This document shows positions 55,316-63,171 of a stretch of 64,000 nucleotides of DNA, in pieces. The notes under the pieces were generated by a model, which worked only from the letters and a program-made list of their open reading frames with translations, had not been told where the DNA came from and did no database searches. Location of the stretch: contig JAQQTI010000005.1 of the NCBI GenBank assembly GCA_028561875.1, positions 81,569 through 145,568 on the forward strand. Direction: 5' to 3'. The stretch comes from Methanomassiliicoccaceae archaeon COG_1 (GTDB lineage: Archaea > Thermoplasmatota > Thermoplasmata > Methanomassiliicoccales > Methanomethylophilaceae). A program made the position numbers and the translations under genes. Numbering within the stretch: the first letter of the stretch is position 1; each line of letters starts with the position of its first letter.

Positions 55316-56935
55316 ATGGCAGACGAATACAGCGTAGGGATAGACCTGGGAACGACGTACTCCTGCATCGCGTACATGGACGACGACGGGAGCCCGGCCG
55401 TGGACAAGAACTTCGAGCAGGAGGAGACCACCCCGTCCGTGATCCTGTTCAACGAGAACGGGGAGATCATCGTCGGCTCGCCGGCCAAGGACATGGCCCT
55501 GATGTACCCCCCCGACAGGATCGTCACCTCCATCAAGAGGAGGATGGGCACGGACTACTCCGTGGACATCGACGGCCAGAAGTACACCCCCGTCACCCTG
55601 TCGGCGACCATCCTCAGGAAGATGATCAACGACTTCAACGACAACCACGGGTGCGACCTCCGGAAGGCGGTCATCACCTGCCCGGCCTACTTCGGGCAGG
55701 AGGAGAGGGACGCCACCAAGCTCGCCGGCACCGTCGCCGGGCTGGAGGACGTGACCATAATCAACGAGCCCACCGCCGCCGCCATCTCCTTCGGCTTCGG
55801 CAGCCCGGGCGGGGGGAGCAGGAGGATACTCGTCTACGACCTCGGAGGGGGGACGTTCGACGTCACCGTCCTCGAGATCGACGGGCGGTCGTTCACGGCG
55901 GTCGCCACCGACGGCGAGAGGCTCCTCGGGGGCAAGGACTGGGACGAGGCGCTGACCAGGGTCATCGTCTCCAAGATCGCCGAGCAGAGCGGCCTGGACG
56001 AGGGGGAGATCGAGGCCGACGAGGACGTCAGGCAGAGCCTCGCCATCGACTCCGAGACCCTCAAGAAGAGGCTGTCCACCGCGGAGTCCACCAAGGGCAC
56101 CATCACCGTCGGCGGGCAGAAGATCATATACACCGTCACCAGGGCCGAATTCGACGCCACCACCAAACCTCTGCTCGAGACCACCCTGGACATCGTCGAC
56201 AGGGTGCTCCAGTCCAAGGGCCTCGGGGCCGCCGACCTGGACGCCGTCCTCCTGGTCGGAGGGTCCTCGAGGATGCCCCAGGTCAGAATTGGCATCGAGA
56301 ACAGGTTCCCCGGGGCGAAAATCGAGGTCTACGACCCCGACCAATCTGTCGCCAAGGGCGCCGCGCTCTTCTGCAGGTCCAACAGCGCCGTGCAGGAGGC
56401 CGTCGCCACGGCCGCCTCCGCGGCAGTCGGGACGGAGATCACCATGGCCAATGCCGCCGCCGTCGCCGCCGAGAACGACATCGCCCTACCCGAGGACGTC
56501 CTCAGCGTACACAACGTGCTTTCGAAGTCGTTCGGCATCAAGGCGTCCGACGAACGCGGTAACGAGCACATCTCGAACATCATCTTCAGGAACGAGGTGC
56601 TGCCGATCTCCGAGGTCAAGACCTACTACCCGATGGAGGATGGGCAGCTCACCATCAAGGTGGAAATCTTCGAGGACGCCGCTGAGAACAACGAGGAGGG
56701 TAGGAAAATCGACGTCGTCGACGGCACCCCCGTGGGAGAGTTCGAGATGGGGCTCCCCGAGAATGTTACCCGCGACTCGCCAGTCGTCGTCACGTTCACC
56801 GCCTCTGACGAGGGAATACTAACCGCCTCCGTTGAGTGCATGGACATCCGCACCGACTACCAGCTCCAGAACAAGATCCTCATGTCCGCCTCGGAGATCG
56901 GCGCGGCCCAGGGCCTCATGGACAGGGTAAACTGA
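55316..56935 (+). CDS. Second Hsp70-like protein, lidless
   Basis: 539 residues against ~610-640 for DnaK. The ATPase domain is intact: VGIDLGTTYSCIAYMD, INEPTAAAISFGF, VYDLGGGTFDVTVLE, LLVGGSSRMPQV. An Ala-rich linker (EAVATAASAAVGTEI) joins a beta-sandwich with DEGILTASVECMD, and the protein stops there without the alpha lid. AAAAGGATGGG is the ribosome-binding site. Last gene of the operon; a T-rich stretch (CCTTTCCTTTTTC, 56965-56977) behind it could end transcription. It overlaps the convergent pseudouridine synthase frame. Confidence 0.88.
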   Translation: MADEYSVGIDLGTTYSCIAYMDDDGSPAVDKNFEQEETTPSVILFNENGEIIVGSPAKDMALMYPPDRIVTSIKRRMGTDYSVDIDGQKYTPVTLSATILRKMINDFNDNHGCDLRKAVITCPAYFGQEERDATKLAGTVAGLEDVTIINEPTAAAISFGFGSPGGGSRRILVYDLGGGTFDVTVLEIDGRSFTAVATDGERLLGGKDWDEALTRVIVSKIAEQSGLDEGEIEADEDVRQSLAIDSETLKKRLSTAESTKGTITVGGQKIIYTVTRAEFDATTKPLLETTLDIVDRVLQSKGLGAADLDAVLLVGGSSRMPQVRIGIENRFPGAKIEVYDPDQSVAKGAALFCRSNSAVQEAVATAASAAVGTEITMANAAAVAAENDIALPEDVLSVHNVLSKSFGIKASDERGNEHISNIIFRNEVLPISEVKTYYPMEDGQLTIKVEIFEDAAENNEEGRKIDVVDGTPVGEFEMGLPENVTRDSPVVVTFTASDEGILTASVECMDIRTDYQLQNKILMSASEIGAAQGLMDRVN

Positions 56936-57724
56936 CAAACCCCTCGGGAGGGGCGACCCCCTCCCCTTTCCTTTTTCACGAAGGACTCGTTCAGAGTCCT
57001 TATCGGCGAGAGTGCTCTCCTCCAGCAATCTGAGGAGTTCCCGCCTCTCGGACCTGCTGATTTCACGGTAACTGCCTGGTTTCAGGTTCCTGAGCTTGAT
57101 GTTCATCACGCGCACCCTCCTGAGGTCCGCCACGCCATAGCCCAACGCAAGGCACATGCGGCGTATCTGCCTGTTCAGCCCCTGCCTGAGGACTATGCGC
57201 ACCGTGCGCAGATCCAAAACCTCCACGTCGCAAGGGCGAGTGACCTGCCCCCTGCCGATGTCCACTCCTTTCGACATCTCCTCTACGAACCCCTGCGTGA
57301 CGTCCGCGTCCACCTTCACGACGTACTCCTTCTCGTGCTCGTAGCGCGAGCGCATGATGCGGTCCGCGAGGTCGCCGTCGTTGGTGAGCAGTATCAGCCC
57401 CTCGGTATCCTTATCGAGCCTCCCGACGGTGAAGACCCTCTTCGGGTAGCCGATGCAGTCGACGATGTTGCTGGGGTCGCTGCGGTCCGCCGTGCAGACG
57501 ATGCCGCGGGGCTTGTTGAATGCCAGGATGATCGTCTCGTCCGACTCCCACTAGACCCGCCTCCCATCGACCTCGACCACGTCCCCAGGCATGACCCTGT
57601 CACCGACGACGGCGACCCTCCCGTTGATGGTGACGCGCGACTCCGCGACGAGGAGGTCGGACCCCCTCCGGGAAGCCGTGCCTGCACGGGCGATGTACTT
57701 GTTGACACGAATCCCTTCCGCCAT
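56819..57724 (-). CDS. RsuA/RluB family pseudouridine synthase with in-frame amber codon
   Basis: ATG 57724 begins an S4 domain (MAEGIRVNKYIARAGTASRR). TAG occurs at 57551-57553 (codon 58) in the linker after VDGRRV; the same frame resumes with WESDETIILAFNKPRGIVCT, VGRLDKDTEGLILLTNDGD (catalytic Asp) and RQGLNRQIRRMCLALGY. The family isomerises uridines in rRNA. Both halves are well conserved, so the amber is either a fresh nonsense change or read as pyrrolysine. A TATA box (CTATTTTATAC on the minus strand, about 57755-57745) gives a leaderless start. The frame's end overlaps the Hsp70 gene and may extend past the native stop. Confidence 0.75.
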
Positions 57725-57784
57725 ACGGGCAGATTCCCCCAGCCGTATAAAATAGCCTGGAGCGTAAACGATATAGCGAAATCC

Positions 57785-59062
57785 ATGCTACGAAGCTCCA
57801 TGAGCATATTCGGCCGCAGGAAGGGGGACGGGCCGATCCTCCGCGTGCAGGACTCCGGGATGCATTGGGACTGCGAGGACCCCTTCATCTTCGGCACCCA
57901 CCACCACGACCTCTATCCCAGAGGCAACGAGCGGCAGGCTCCGCCCTACGAGGAGATCGGCCGGCGTAGCCTGGGCATGGACTACGACAGGCTTTTCGGG
58001 TACCGCATGTACTGCGGCAAGGTCGTCCCGGGGTTCCCCCTCCACGCGCATTGGGGCTATGAGACGATCACCCTCGCCTCCGAGGGGTTCGTCGACCACT
58101 TTGATACCATGGGAAACCAGGGCAGGTTCGGCAACGGCGACATGCAGTGGGTGACCGCCAGCAGCCGCTACTGCCACGACGAGATGTACCCTCTGGTCTA
58201 CACCGATCGCGACAACCCCCTGAGGCTCACGCAGATCCAGCTCAACCTTCCTCTCGGAAGCAAGAACAGGGAGAACGATGTTAGAACGATATGGGCCGAG
58301 GACCTCCCTGTCGTCGAAGGGGACGGGTTCGAAGCCACCGTCCTCTGCGGGAGGTTCATGGGCGAGAAGGGCCCTGCGCCGAACCCCCTCTCATGGGCGT
58401 CCGATCCGGACCACCATGTGTGTGTAGTCCGCATAGCCATGGAGCCGGGGGCGGAGATAACGCTCGATCCGTCAGAGTCCAAGACCAGGAACATCTACAC
58501 CACGGACGGGGGGGCGGAGGTCGCCGGCGAGGCGTTCGCCCATGATACCCGCCTGAAAACCCGTTCCGACGCGGAACTCGCGATTAGGATGGGGGACGCT
58601 AAGTCCGAAGTCTGGATCCTCGAGGGCGACCCTATCGGCGAGAGACAGGTCTCCTTCGGCCCCGTCGTGCTGGGCACGACCGAGGAGGTTCGCCGGGCCA
58701 ACAGGGAGACCGCCGGCCTCATGCGTGAGGAGTGGCCATGGGAGTTCATCAACCAGAAGCAGCCCCTGGGCACCGGCCGCTTCATAAGGTACGCTGGCGG
58801 GGCGGAAGACCGCCCCGGCGATCGCGATTCGCCCCGATGCGGGAGTGCCGAACAGGGCCGAGTGGAGCTCGCGGTCGCACTTCTCCATCATCCACTCGAG
58901 CGGGGCGGCCGCGGCCGCAGGGTCGTCGACCGAGTCTGCGACGAAATACCTGACGTCGCTGAACAACGAGGACACCGTATCCAAGAACTCCTCCTGGCCG
59001 TTCTCCCGAAGAAACTCTTCTGGGGACTTGCCTCTGATGAGGTTGGCAACGTTTGGCTGTGA
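57785..59062 (+). CDS. Pirin-like cupin protein (native end probably near 58800)
   Basis: About 338 native residues. Cupin motifs: GKVVPGFPLHAHWGYETITLASEGFVDHFDTMGNQGRFGNGDMQWVTAS carries the metal-binding His/Glu pattern of pirins, followed by the second cupin (VCVVRIAMEPGAEITLD). Pirins bind Fe; some act as quercetinases, roles elsewhere vary. Start at 57785 or 57800. After LGTGRFIRYAGG the frame has no stop and continues antisense through the GTPase gene to 59062; that tail looks non-coding. It shares the promoter region with the divergent pseudouridine synthase. Confidence 0.75.
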   Translation: MLRSSMSIFGRRKGDGPILRVQDSGMHWDCEDPFIFGTHHHDLYPRGNERQAPPYEEIGRRSLGMDYDRLFGYRMYCGKVVPGFPLHAHWGYETITLASEGFVDHFDTMGNQGRFGNGDMQWVTASSRYCHDEMYPLVYTDRDNPLRLTQIQLNLPLGSKNRENDVRTIWAEDLPVVEGDGFEATVLCGRFMGEKGPAPNPLSWASDPDHHVCVVRIAMEPGAEITLDPSESKTRNIYTTDGGAEVAGEAFAHDTRLKTRSDAELAIRMGDAKSEVWILEGDPIGERQVSFGPVVLGTTEEVRRANRETAGLMREEWPWEFINQKQPLGTGRFIRYAGGAEDRPGDRDSPRCGSAEQGRVELAVALLHHPLERGGRGRRVVDRVCDEIPDVAEQRGHRIQELLLAVLPKKLFWGLASDEVGNVWL

Positions 59063-60442
59063 CGCCTTGGTGAGAACGACGGCGAAGGGCACCTTGGATA
59101 CCGAGGCCGGCCCGGCACCGGTGATAATGGAGTAAATCTGGAAGAAGGTGTCGAAGGTCGATTTGGGGGTGGTCTTGGAGCCTTTGGTAGGGGACTTGGA
59201 GATATGGACGTTGACCACCTCCGCAGGGTCGATTGCGAATATTATCCCCTCCCCGTACTGGTAGTATTCCTCGAACAGGTCGCGGGACTCCTCCGGTTCG
59301 AATTCCTCGCCGGAGATGTCGTTGAGAACCAGCTCCCTCTCCCCGAGGTTCCTGCGCCTGACGAACAGGCACTCCGACGGCACCTCCCCCGCCTTGGTCG
59401 GGCTGGCGGCGCCGGGCTTTGCCCTGACTTCCTTGGAGATCCCCTCGGACTCTTCGGTGGTGATGCCCCTTTCGCGGGCCTGGTTGCAGACGTAATCCAC
59501 CGCAGAGAGCATCAGGGCGGTCTTCCCCGACCCCGTCGCCCCGACGAGGGCGAAGGCATGGGGCTTGGCCTCGCGGGTTTTGATGAGTGCCCCGCAACGG
59601 GGACAGACGGCGGTTAGGGTAGAGCGGGCGCCCTTGGCGTTGGTGCAGGGGATGCGGTGGCCGTTGTTGCAGGTCTGCATCCTCGCCCCGTGCTCGTCGG
59701 GAACGGGGTAGTCGAAGACGAGTTTGCAACGCTGGCAAGATGCCCGGGGGTACTCGAACCTGGCCCTGCATTGGGGGCAGATGCCGAAACCGGTGTTCCT
59801 TTGGTACGCCTCGCGGTCCCTTTTAGCGGCGAGGCGAACGTCCGCCCCCATGGCCCCCCTCTCGACGAGGAAGACGGCGATCGACACGACCGTTCCGATA
59901 ACCGCAAAGGGTAGGATCATGGGCAGGAATGCTATCGGCACGGCCACTAGGACGTAGTGGCGCTTGAAGCAGGCACGGAAGATGTTCCAGGGCAGCTCCG
60001 CGGCCCAGATGACGGCGTACTTCCTGTGGGTGAGCAGGAGCTGGCGCGGGTCCCCCTCGGGGCCGTTGCAACCGAGCCAGGTCTTGGAGGCCATGCCGCC
60101 GATGACGAGGGATGCTCCTATTCCCATGAAAATCACCTTCAGCGTCTGGTCGTTCCCGATGGCGTCGGATACCGGTTGCAGGGGGTCGAAGTATACCGTG
60201 TCGAGGAAGTCGGCATATTCGGGTCCAAACGCCCCACTCAGGCCGACGAAGAGGCTGTCGAAGTGGGAGGATGAGCTGCCGGTATCGAAAAGGGAAAGGG
60301 CCAGGCTGACCAGACTCATCGCACGAAGCTCCGTGCCGTCCCCACCGTATGTCTGCCAGGCGCTCGCTATCAGCGACAGCGCGACATACACGGAAACAAC
60401 TCCCATCCCGGCCCAGTAAAGGGCCCTGTTGGTCCCGTTCAT
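58472..60442 (-). CDS. Membrane-anchored zinc-ribbon GTPase (native end probably near 58760-58850)
   Basis: 656-codon frame, of which about 530-560 look native. TM helices near residues 13-30, 101-118 and 162-195; zinc ribbons CPQC...CQRC (222-239) and C-x7-C...CPRC (258-283); P-loop VGATGSGKTAL (301-308); G3-like NDISGEEF (374-381); G4-like VLTKAS (457-461), where Ser replaces the usual Asp. It is related in layout to the soluble GTPase at 53409 but sits in the membrane. The tail after FGTPASGRIAIAG is antisense to pirin and probably not native. It may be the membrane partner of the Hsp70 system. Confidence 0.75.
   Translation of the reverse strand: MNGTNRALYWAGMGVVSVYVALSLIASAWQTYGGDGTELRAMSLVSLALSLFDTGSSSSHFDSLFVGLSGAFGPEYADFLDTVYFDPLQPVSDAIGNDQTLKVIFMGIGASLVIGGMASKTWLGCNGPEGDPRQLLLTHRKYAVIWAAELPWNIFRACFKRHYVLVAVPIAFLPMILPFAVIGTVVSIAVFLVERGAMGADVRLAAKRDREAYQRNTGFGICPQCRARFEYPRASCQRCKLVFDYPVPDEHGARMQTCNNGHRIPCTNAKGARSTLTAVCPRCGALIKTREAKPHAFALVGATGSGKTALMLSAVDYVCNQARERGITTEESEGISKEVRAKPGAASPTKAGEVPSECLFVRRRNLGERELVLNDISGEEFEPEESRDLFEEYYQYGEGIIFAIDPAEVVNVHISKSPTKGSKTTPKSTFDTFFQIYSIITGAGPASVSKVPFAVVLTKASQPNVANLIRGKSPEEFLRENGQEEFLDTVSSLFSDVRYFVADSVDDPAAAAAPLEWMMEKCDRELHSALFGTPASGRIAIAGAVFRPASVPYEAAGAQGLLLVDELPWPLLTHEAGGLPVGPANLLGRAQHDGAEGDLSLADRVALEDPDFGLSVPHPNREFRVGTGFQAGIMGERLAGDLRPPVRGVDVPGLGL
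58799..58816. repeat. GC hairpin between convergent pirin and GTPase genes
   Basis: GGGGCGG-AAGA-CCGCCCC, a perfect 7-bp inverted repeat exactly where both convergent proteins are expected to end. It could be a bidirectional terminator. Both frames run through it without a stop, so a small deletion here, natural or from sequencing across the hairpin, should be considered. Confidence 0.5.
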
Positions 60443-60552
60443 GGCGGTATATCCTTCCTTTACGATTTAACGTTTTTACTCCGATGTGCCACGCCGCGGA
60501 TGGATGCGGGAACCATCCTGGCAACTGGGGATAGACCCCCTGGAAACCATGT

Positions 60553-60698
60553 CCCCGGGGGTTTTTTCGGGGTGTTAATCCCGGCTATATAAACGGCCGA
60601 ATCGGGCGGATGCGGGCAAGATTTATAACGACTAGAACCGGGTCCGGAAATGCCAAAATCGGGCTGGGACATCGGTTTTGTAGGGGAGCATTTAAATA
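60553..60698 (+). promoter_or_regulatory. Intergenic control region with three TATA-like boxes before the parvulin gene
   Basis: The 279 bases between the divergent GTPase and parvulin genes hold CCCCGGGGG followed by T6 (60553-60567), then TATA-like CTATATAAA (60584-60592), ATTTATAAC (60621-60629) and TTTAAATA (60691-60698). The second is 27 bases before an in-frame ATG at 60650, the third 24-31 bases before ATG 60722. No RNA gene is recognised in the region. Confidence 0.45.
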
Positions 60699-60721
60699 CT
60701 GTTAAAGAAGTTGCATATTGC

Positions 60722-61006
60722 ATGGTCAAAGAGGTGCACGCGTCTCATATTCTCGTGAAAACCGAGAAGGAGGCGAAGGATGTGAAGGCCATGCTTCAGC
60801 CCGGAAGTGGTAATTTTTCCGAGCTTGCGAAGAAGTTCTCGATATGCCCTTCCGCAAAGAAGGGAGGCGACCTTGGATGGTTCCACCGCGGACAAATGGT
60901 GAAGCCGTTCGAGAATGCTTCTTTCGGCGCAAAGGAGGACGAGATTGTCGGACCGATCAAAACTGAGTTCGGTTGGCACCTCATAAAAATTTTAGAGCAG
61001 AGGTAA
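60722..61006 (+). CDS. Parvulin-type peptidyl-prolyl isomerase
   Basis: 94 residues: a single PpiC domain, [50 protein letters not shown] and [15 protein letters not shown]. It speeds cis-trans isomerisation of prolyl bonds and, having no signal peptide, acts in the cytoplasm. The family begins at [10 protein letters not shown], favouring ATG 60722; ATG 60650 would add 24 unconserved residues. The next gene starts 6 bases after its stop. Confidence 0.92.
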   Translation: MVKEVHASHILVKTEKEAKDVKAMLQPGSGNFSELAKKFSICPSAKKGGDLGWFHRGQMVKPFENASFGAKEDEIVGPIKTEFGWHLIKILEQR

Positions 61007-61011
61007 TTGAA

Positions 61012-61760
61012 ATGGCTGAGCTCGAAGAGAAGAAAGAAGAAGTGGTCGCAACCGCGACCCCGGCTCCGGCGAAGAAACCGGCGGCGAAGAAGGCCGCTCC
61101 CGCCAAAAAGACTGCGACAAAGAAGGCCCCGGCCAAGAAGGCTCCCGCCAAGAAGGCATCCACAGCGAAGAAGGCGGTCGCCAAGAAACCGGCGGCGAAG
61201 AAGGCCCCGGCCAAGAAGGCTCCCGCCAAGAAGGCATCCACAGCGAAGAAGGCGGTCGCCAAGAAACCGGCGGCGAAGAAGGCCCCGGCCAAAAAGGCTC
61301 CCGCCAAGAAGGCCGCGGCGAAACCCACCGCCAAGAAGGCATCCACAGCGAAGAAGGCGGTCGCCAAGAAACCGGCGGCGAAGAAGGCCCCGGCCAAAAA
61401 GGCTCCCGCCAAGAAGGCATCCACAGCGAAGAAGGTCGCATCCAAGGCCCCGGCCAAAAAGGCTCCCGCCAAGAAGCCGACCGCCAAGAAACCGGCGGCG
61501 AAGAAGGCGCCGGTGGCCCCAAAAAACTGAGCAGGGCGCCCAAGGCGAAATCGAAGGTCACGGAGAAGTCCGTCAAGCCGACTCCCGAGCCCCGCAAGAA
61601 GCCTGTCGATAGACCTCTGTCCGGCAATGGATGGAAAATCACCCAACGTACGGACAAGAGATGGCAGTATAAGAGCAATGGGAGCACCAGAGGCATCCGC
61701 GTCTTCCACACTAAGGAAGATGCCCAGGATTACGCCGAAGCCATGACCAAAGGCGTCTGA
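61012..61760 (+). CDS. Lys/Ala-rich histone-H1-like protein; DUF2188-like domain reached by -1 frameshift
   Basis: Zero frame 61012-61530 gives 172 residues: an acidic start [10 protein letters not shown] then (A/P)KK repeats like [18 protein letters not shown], similar to bacterial H1-like DNA-binding tails. It stops at TGA 61528-61530. The frame one base back continues [14 protein letters not shown], then [19 protein letters not shown] and [15 protein letters not shown] to TGA 61758-61760, matching the start of DUF2188. The switch point is A-AAA-AAC (61521-61527) in the correct phase, a canonical -1 slippery site directly before the stop. The short and long products may both be made; alternatively one A is missing. 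Confidence 0.75.
61156..61440 (+). repeat. Internal tandem repeats of the H1-like gene
   Basis: A 78-base unit (26 residues) beginning GCATCCACAGCG recurs at 61156, 61234, 61339 and 61417, nearly identical except for one 105-base spacing with an inserted AAKPTAKK segment. Such repeats change copy number by slippage or recombination and are prone to assembly collapse. Confidence 0.75.
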
Positions 61761-61812
61761 AAACTTCAAGGCCGCCGCGATAACGGCGGCCACCATTTAT
61801 GACGATGTAGCA

Positions 61813-61850
61813 TTCCCACTATCAATTTTGATAGCGGGAAATCCTTTATA
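61813..61850. promoter_or_regulatory. HxlR operator and TATA box
   Basis: Large palindrome TTCCCACTATCAA-TT-TTGATAGCGGGAA (61813-61840), 13-base arms with one mismatch, ending 4 bases before the TATA element CTTTATAT (61844-61851). The ATG of the HxlR gene is ~24 bases further. Binding would cover the BRE/TATA region, suggesting autoregulation. Confidence 0.6.
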
Positions 61851-61872
61851 TTCGCCGGACATAGGTTCGATT

Positions 61873-62256
61873 ATGATTGGGGCACCGAGACTCGACTGCG
61901 CCGTAGATGCCACCATGTCTGTCATAGAGGGGCGGTGGAAGACCGTCATCATTTGCAAGCTGGCGCGCAACGGCGCACCCATGAGATACAATCAGCTCAT
62001 GAACGAAATCAACGGCATCTCTCCCAGGATCTTCACCATACAGCTCAAGGAAATGGAGAAGGACGGCCTGATCATCCGGGAGGTCGTGTCGAGGTCTCCT
62101 AAATGCGTCGTGTACAGCCTCTCCGACAGGGGTTGGAGCCTCGTCCCCATCCTGGCCGAACTGGCCGAGTGGGGCCTGAAGCACATGTTCCCCAATATGG
62201 TTGATCTAAACGATGAAGATATGTCCGCCCGCGAAAACATGGTAGCTGAAATCTGA
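61873..62256 (+). CDS. HxlR family transcriptional regulator
   Basis: 127 residues. CAVDATMSVIEGRWKTVIICKLARNG, RYNQLMNEINGISPRIFTIQLKEMEKDGLIIREV and VVYSLSDRGWSLVPILAELAEWG are the HxlR winged-helix signatures; the Cys near residue 9 is the conserved sensing Cys of many redox- or aldehyde-responsive members. ATG 61873 lies about 25 bases after a TATA box, so I reject the open frame back to 61828. No obvious target gene adjoins; it may regulate itself and distant genes. Confidence 0.88.
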   Translation: MIGAPRLDCAVDATMSVIEGRWKTVIICKLARNGAPMRYNQLMNEINGISPRIFTIQLKEMEKDGLIIREVVSRSPKCVVYSLSDRGWSLVPILAELAEWGLKHMFPNMVDLNDEDMSARENMVAEI

Positions 62257-62290
62257 AACGACGGGATTTTATAAGCCTCACATTTCAGTC

Positions 62291-62441
62291 AGACAGCCGT
62301 AGCGGCGAGATTCACCGGTCCCATTCCGAACGCCACAGTTAGGCCCGCCCGCACAACTGTCGCGTACTACCAGCCTCTGAGACCATTACCACTCGAGGCA
62401 CGCATGCGTACCCGGACAGTTTTAACAACCACTCTCCTGTC
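62291..62441 (+). rRNA. 5S rRNA-like locus (divergent or degenerate)
   Basis: The stretch GCCGTAGCGGCGAG ... GGTCCCATTCCGAAC ... CAGTTAGGCCCGCC (62296-62350) matches the helix II/III part of 5S rRNA, including the nearly universal CCCATTCCGAAC loop. A TATA box (TTTATAAG, 62268-62275) lies ~25 bases before the expected 5' end. The 3' part departs from canonical 5S: AACTGTC (62355-62361) can pair with GACAGTT (62415-62421), enclosing GCCTC/GAGGC, making helices IV/V longer than normal. GACAG (62292-62296) and CTGTC (62437-62441) could form helix I. The rest of the 62257-62606 gap holds no gene I can support. Confidence 0.45.
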
Positions 62442-62606
62442 AAGCGAATTCGCCAGCCTACTGACAGGCAGATACAATCCCTTCAATGCGTTCACTCTCA
62501 CCTACTCGGAATATATCGGGTTCACCGAAGAGCATCTGGATGCAGAAACCGAAGAATTGCCCGGATTCCTCGGCACTGGGAGTTCTCCTCCGGTCTGGAG
62601 GAACCG

Positions 62607-62987
62607 CTACGACGAATCCGATACGGTTTCGAAAATGGCGGAGAACCCGGCCGGCTCCCCGTCGTTCTCGATGATGTTCTGCAGCTCGGGGTTCTCGAGG
62701 ACGATGTTGCCGATGAGCGCGGCGAACCTCTCGTCGGCCATGAGTAGACGGAACTTCTCACATTGCGGGTCGGGCCATGATGAGGACGGTCGTTGATTTC
62801 TGCACCTCTTCACGCCCAGGCCGTTGAGGTAGGCGATGCCGAGGTCCCTCTTGGCGGCCAGAGAGCCGCGGTCGGCGGCCTGCCTGAGGCAGCCGGCGCC
62901 GGCGCCGGGATCCTTCGGGCGTCCGACGCCCAGCATGTAGGACATCCCGAGGGCGTACAGACGCTCGGGGTCTTCCTGGTCGGTCAT
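62607..62987 (-). CDS. Short Sel1-repeat protein
   Basis: 126 residues. Residues ~8-65 contain two Sel1 units (LYALGMSYMLGVGRPKDPGAGAGCLRQAA and AKRDLGIAYLNGLGVKR); the rest (DERFAALIGNIVLENPELQNIIEND) is a different helical tail. ATG 62987 is used because a TATA-like CTTATCAT on the minus strand (~63014) is about 27 bases upstream; the longer open frame is Arg/Pro-rich and unsupported. The abrupt change at CRNQRPSSSW may mark a deletion or frameshift. Confidence 0.6.
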   Translation of the reverse strand: MTDQEDPERLYALGMSYMLGVGRPKDPGAGAGCLRQAADRGSLAAKRDLGIAYLNGLGVKRCRNQRPSSSWPDPQCEKFRLLMADERFAALIGNIVLENPELQNIIENDGEPAGFSAIFETVSDSS

Positions 62988-63171
62988 GGTTCGGGGGATG
63001 GGAAACGCGCGATGATAAGATTGGGTGGCCGGGTACTGCGGCTGAACGCGAGAAGCCCGGGGCGGCCTTGGAAAGATTGAGGGAGGGAGACGCGACGGCC
63101 CCCTCGCGGGGGCCGCGTTAAGACGTTTCCGGGGTTCGCTGCCCGCGCACCCCGGTACGGACATCCGGGCC

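Noticed and set aside
61156..61440. CRISPR-like or satellite repeats
   Set aside because: The repeats are in frame inside a Lys/Ala-rich coding sequence, have no unique spacers and no cas genes nearby.
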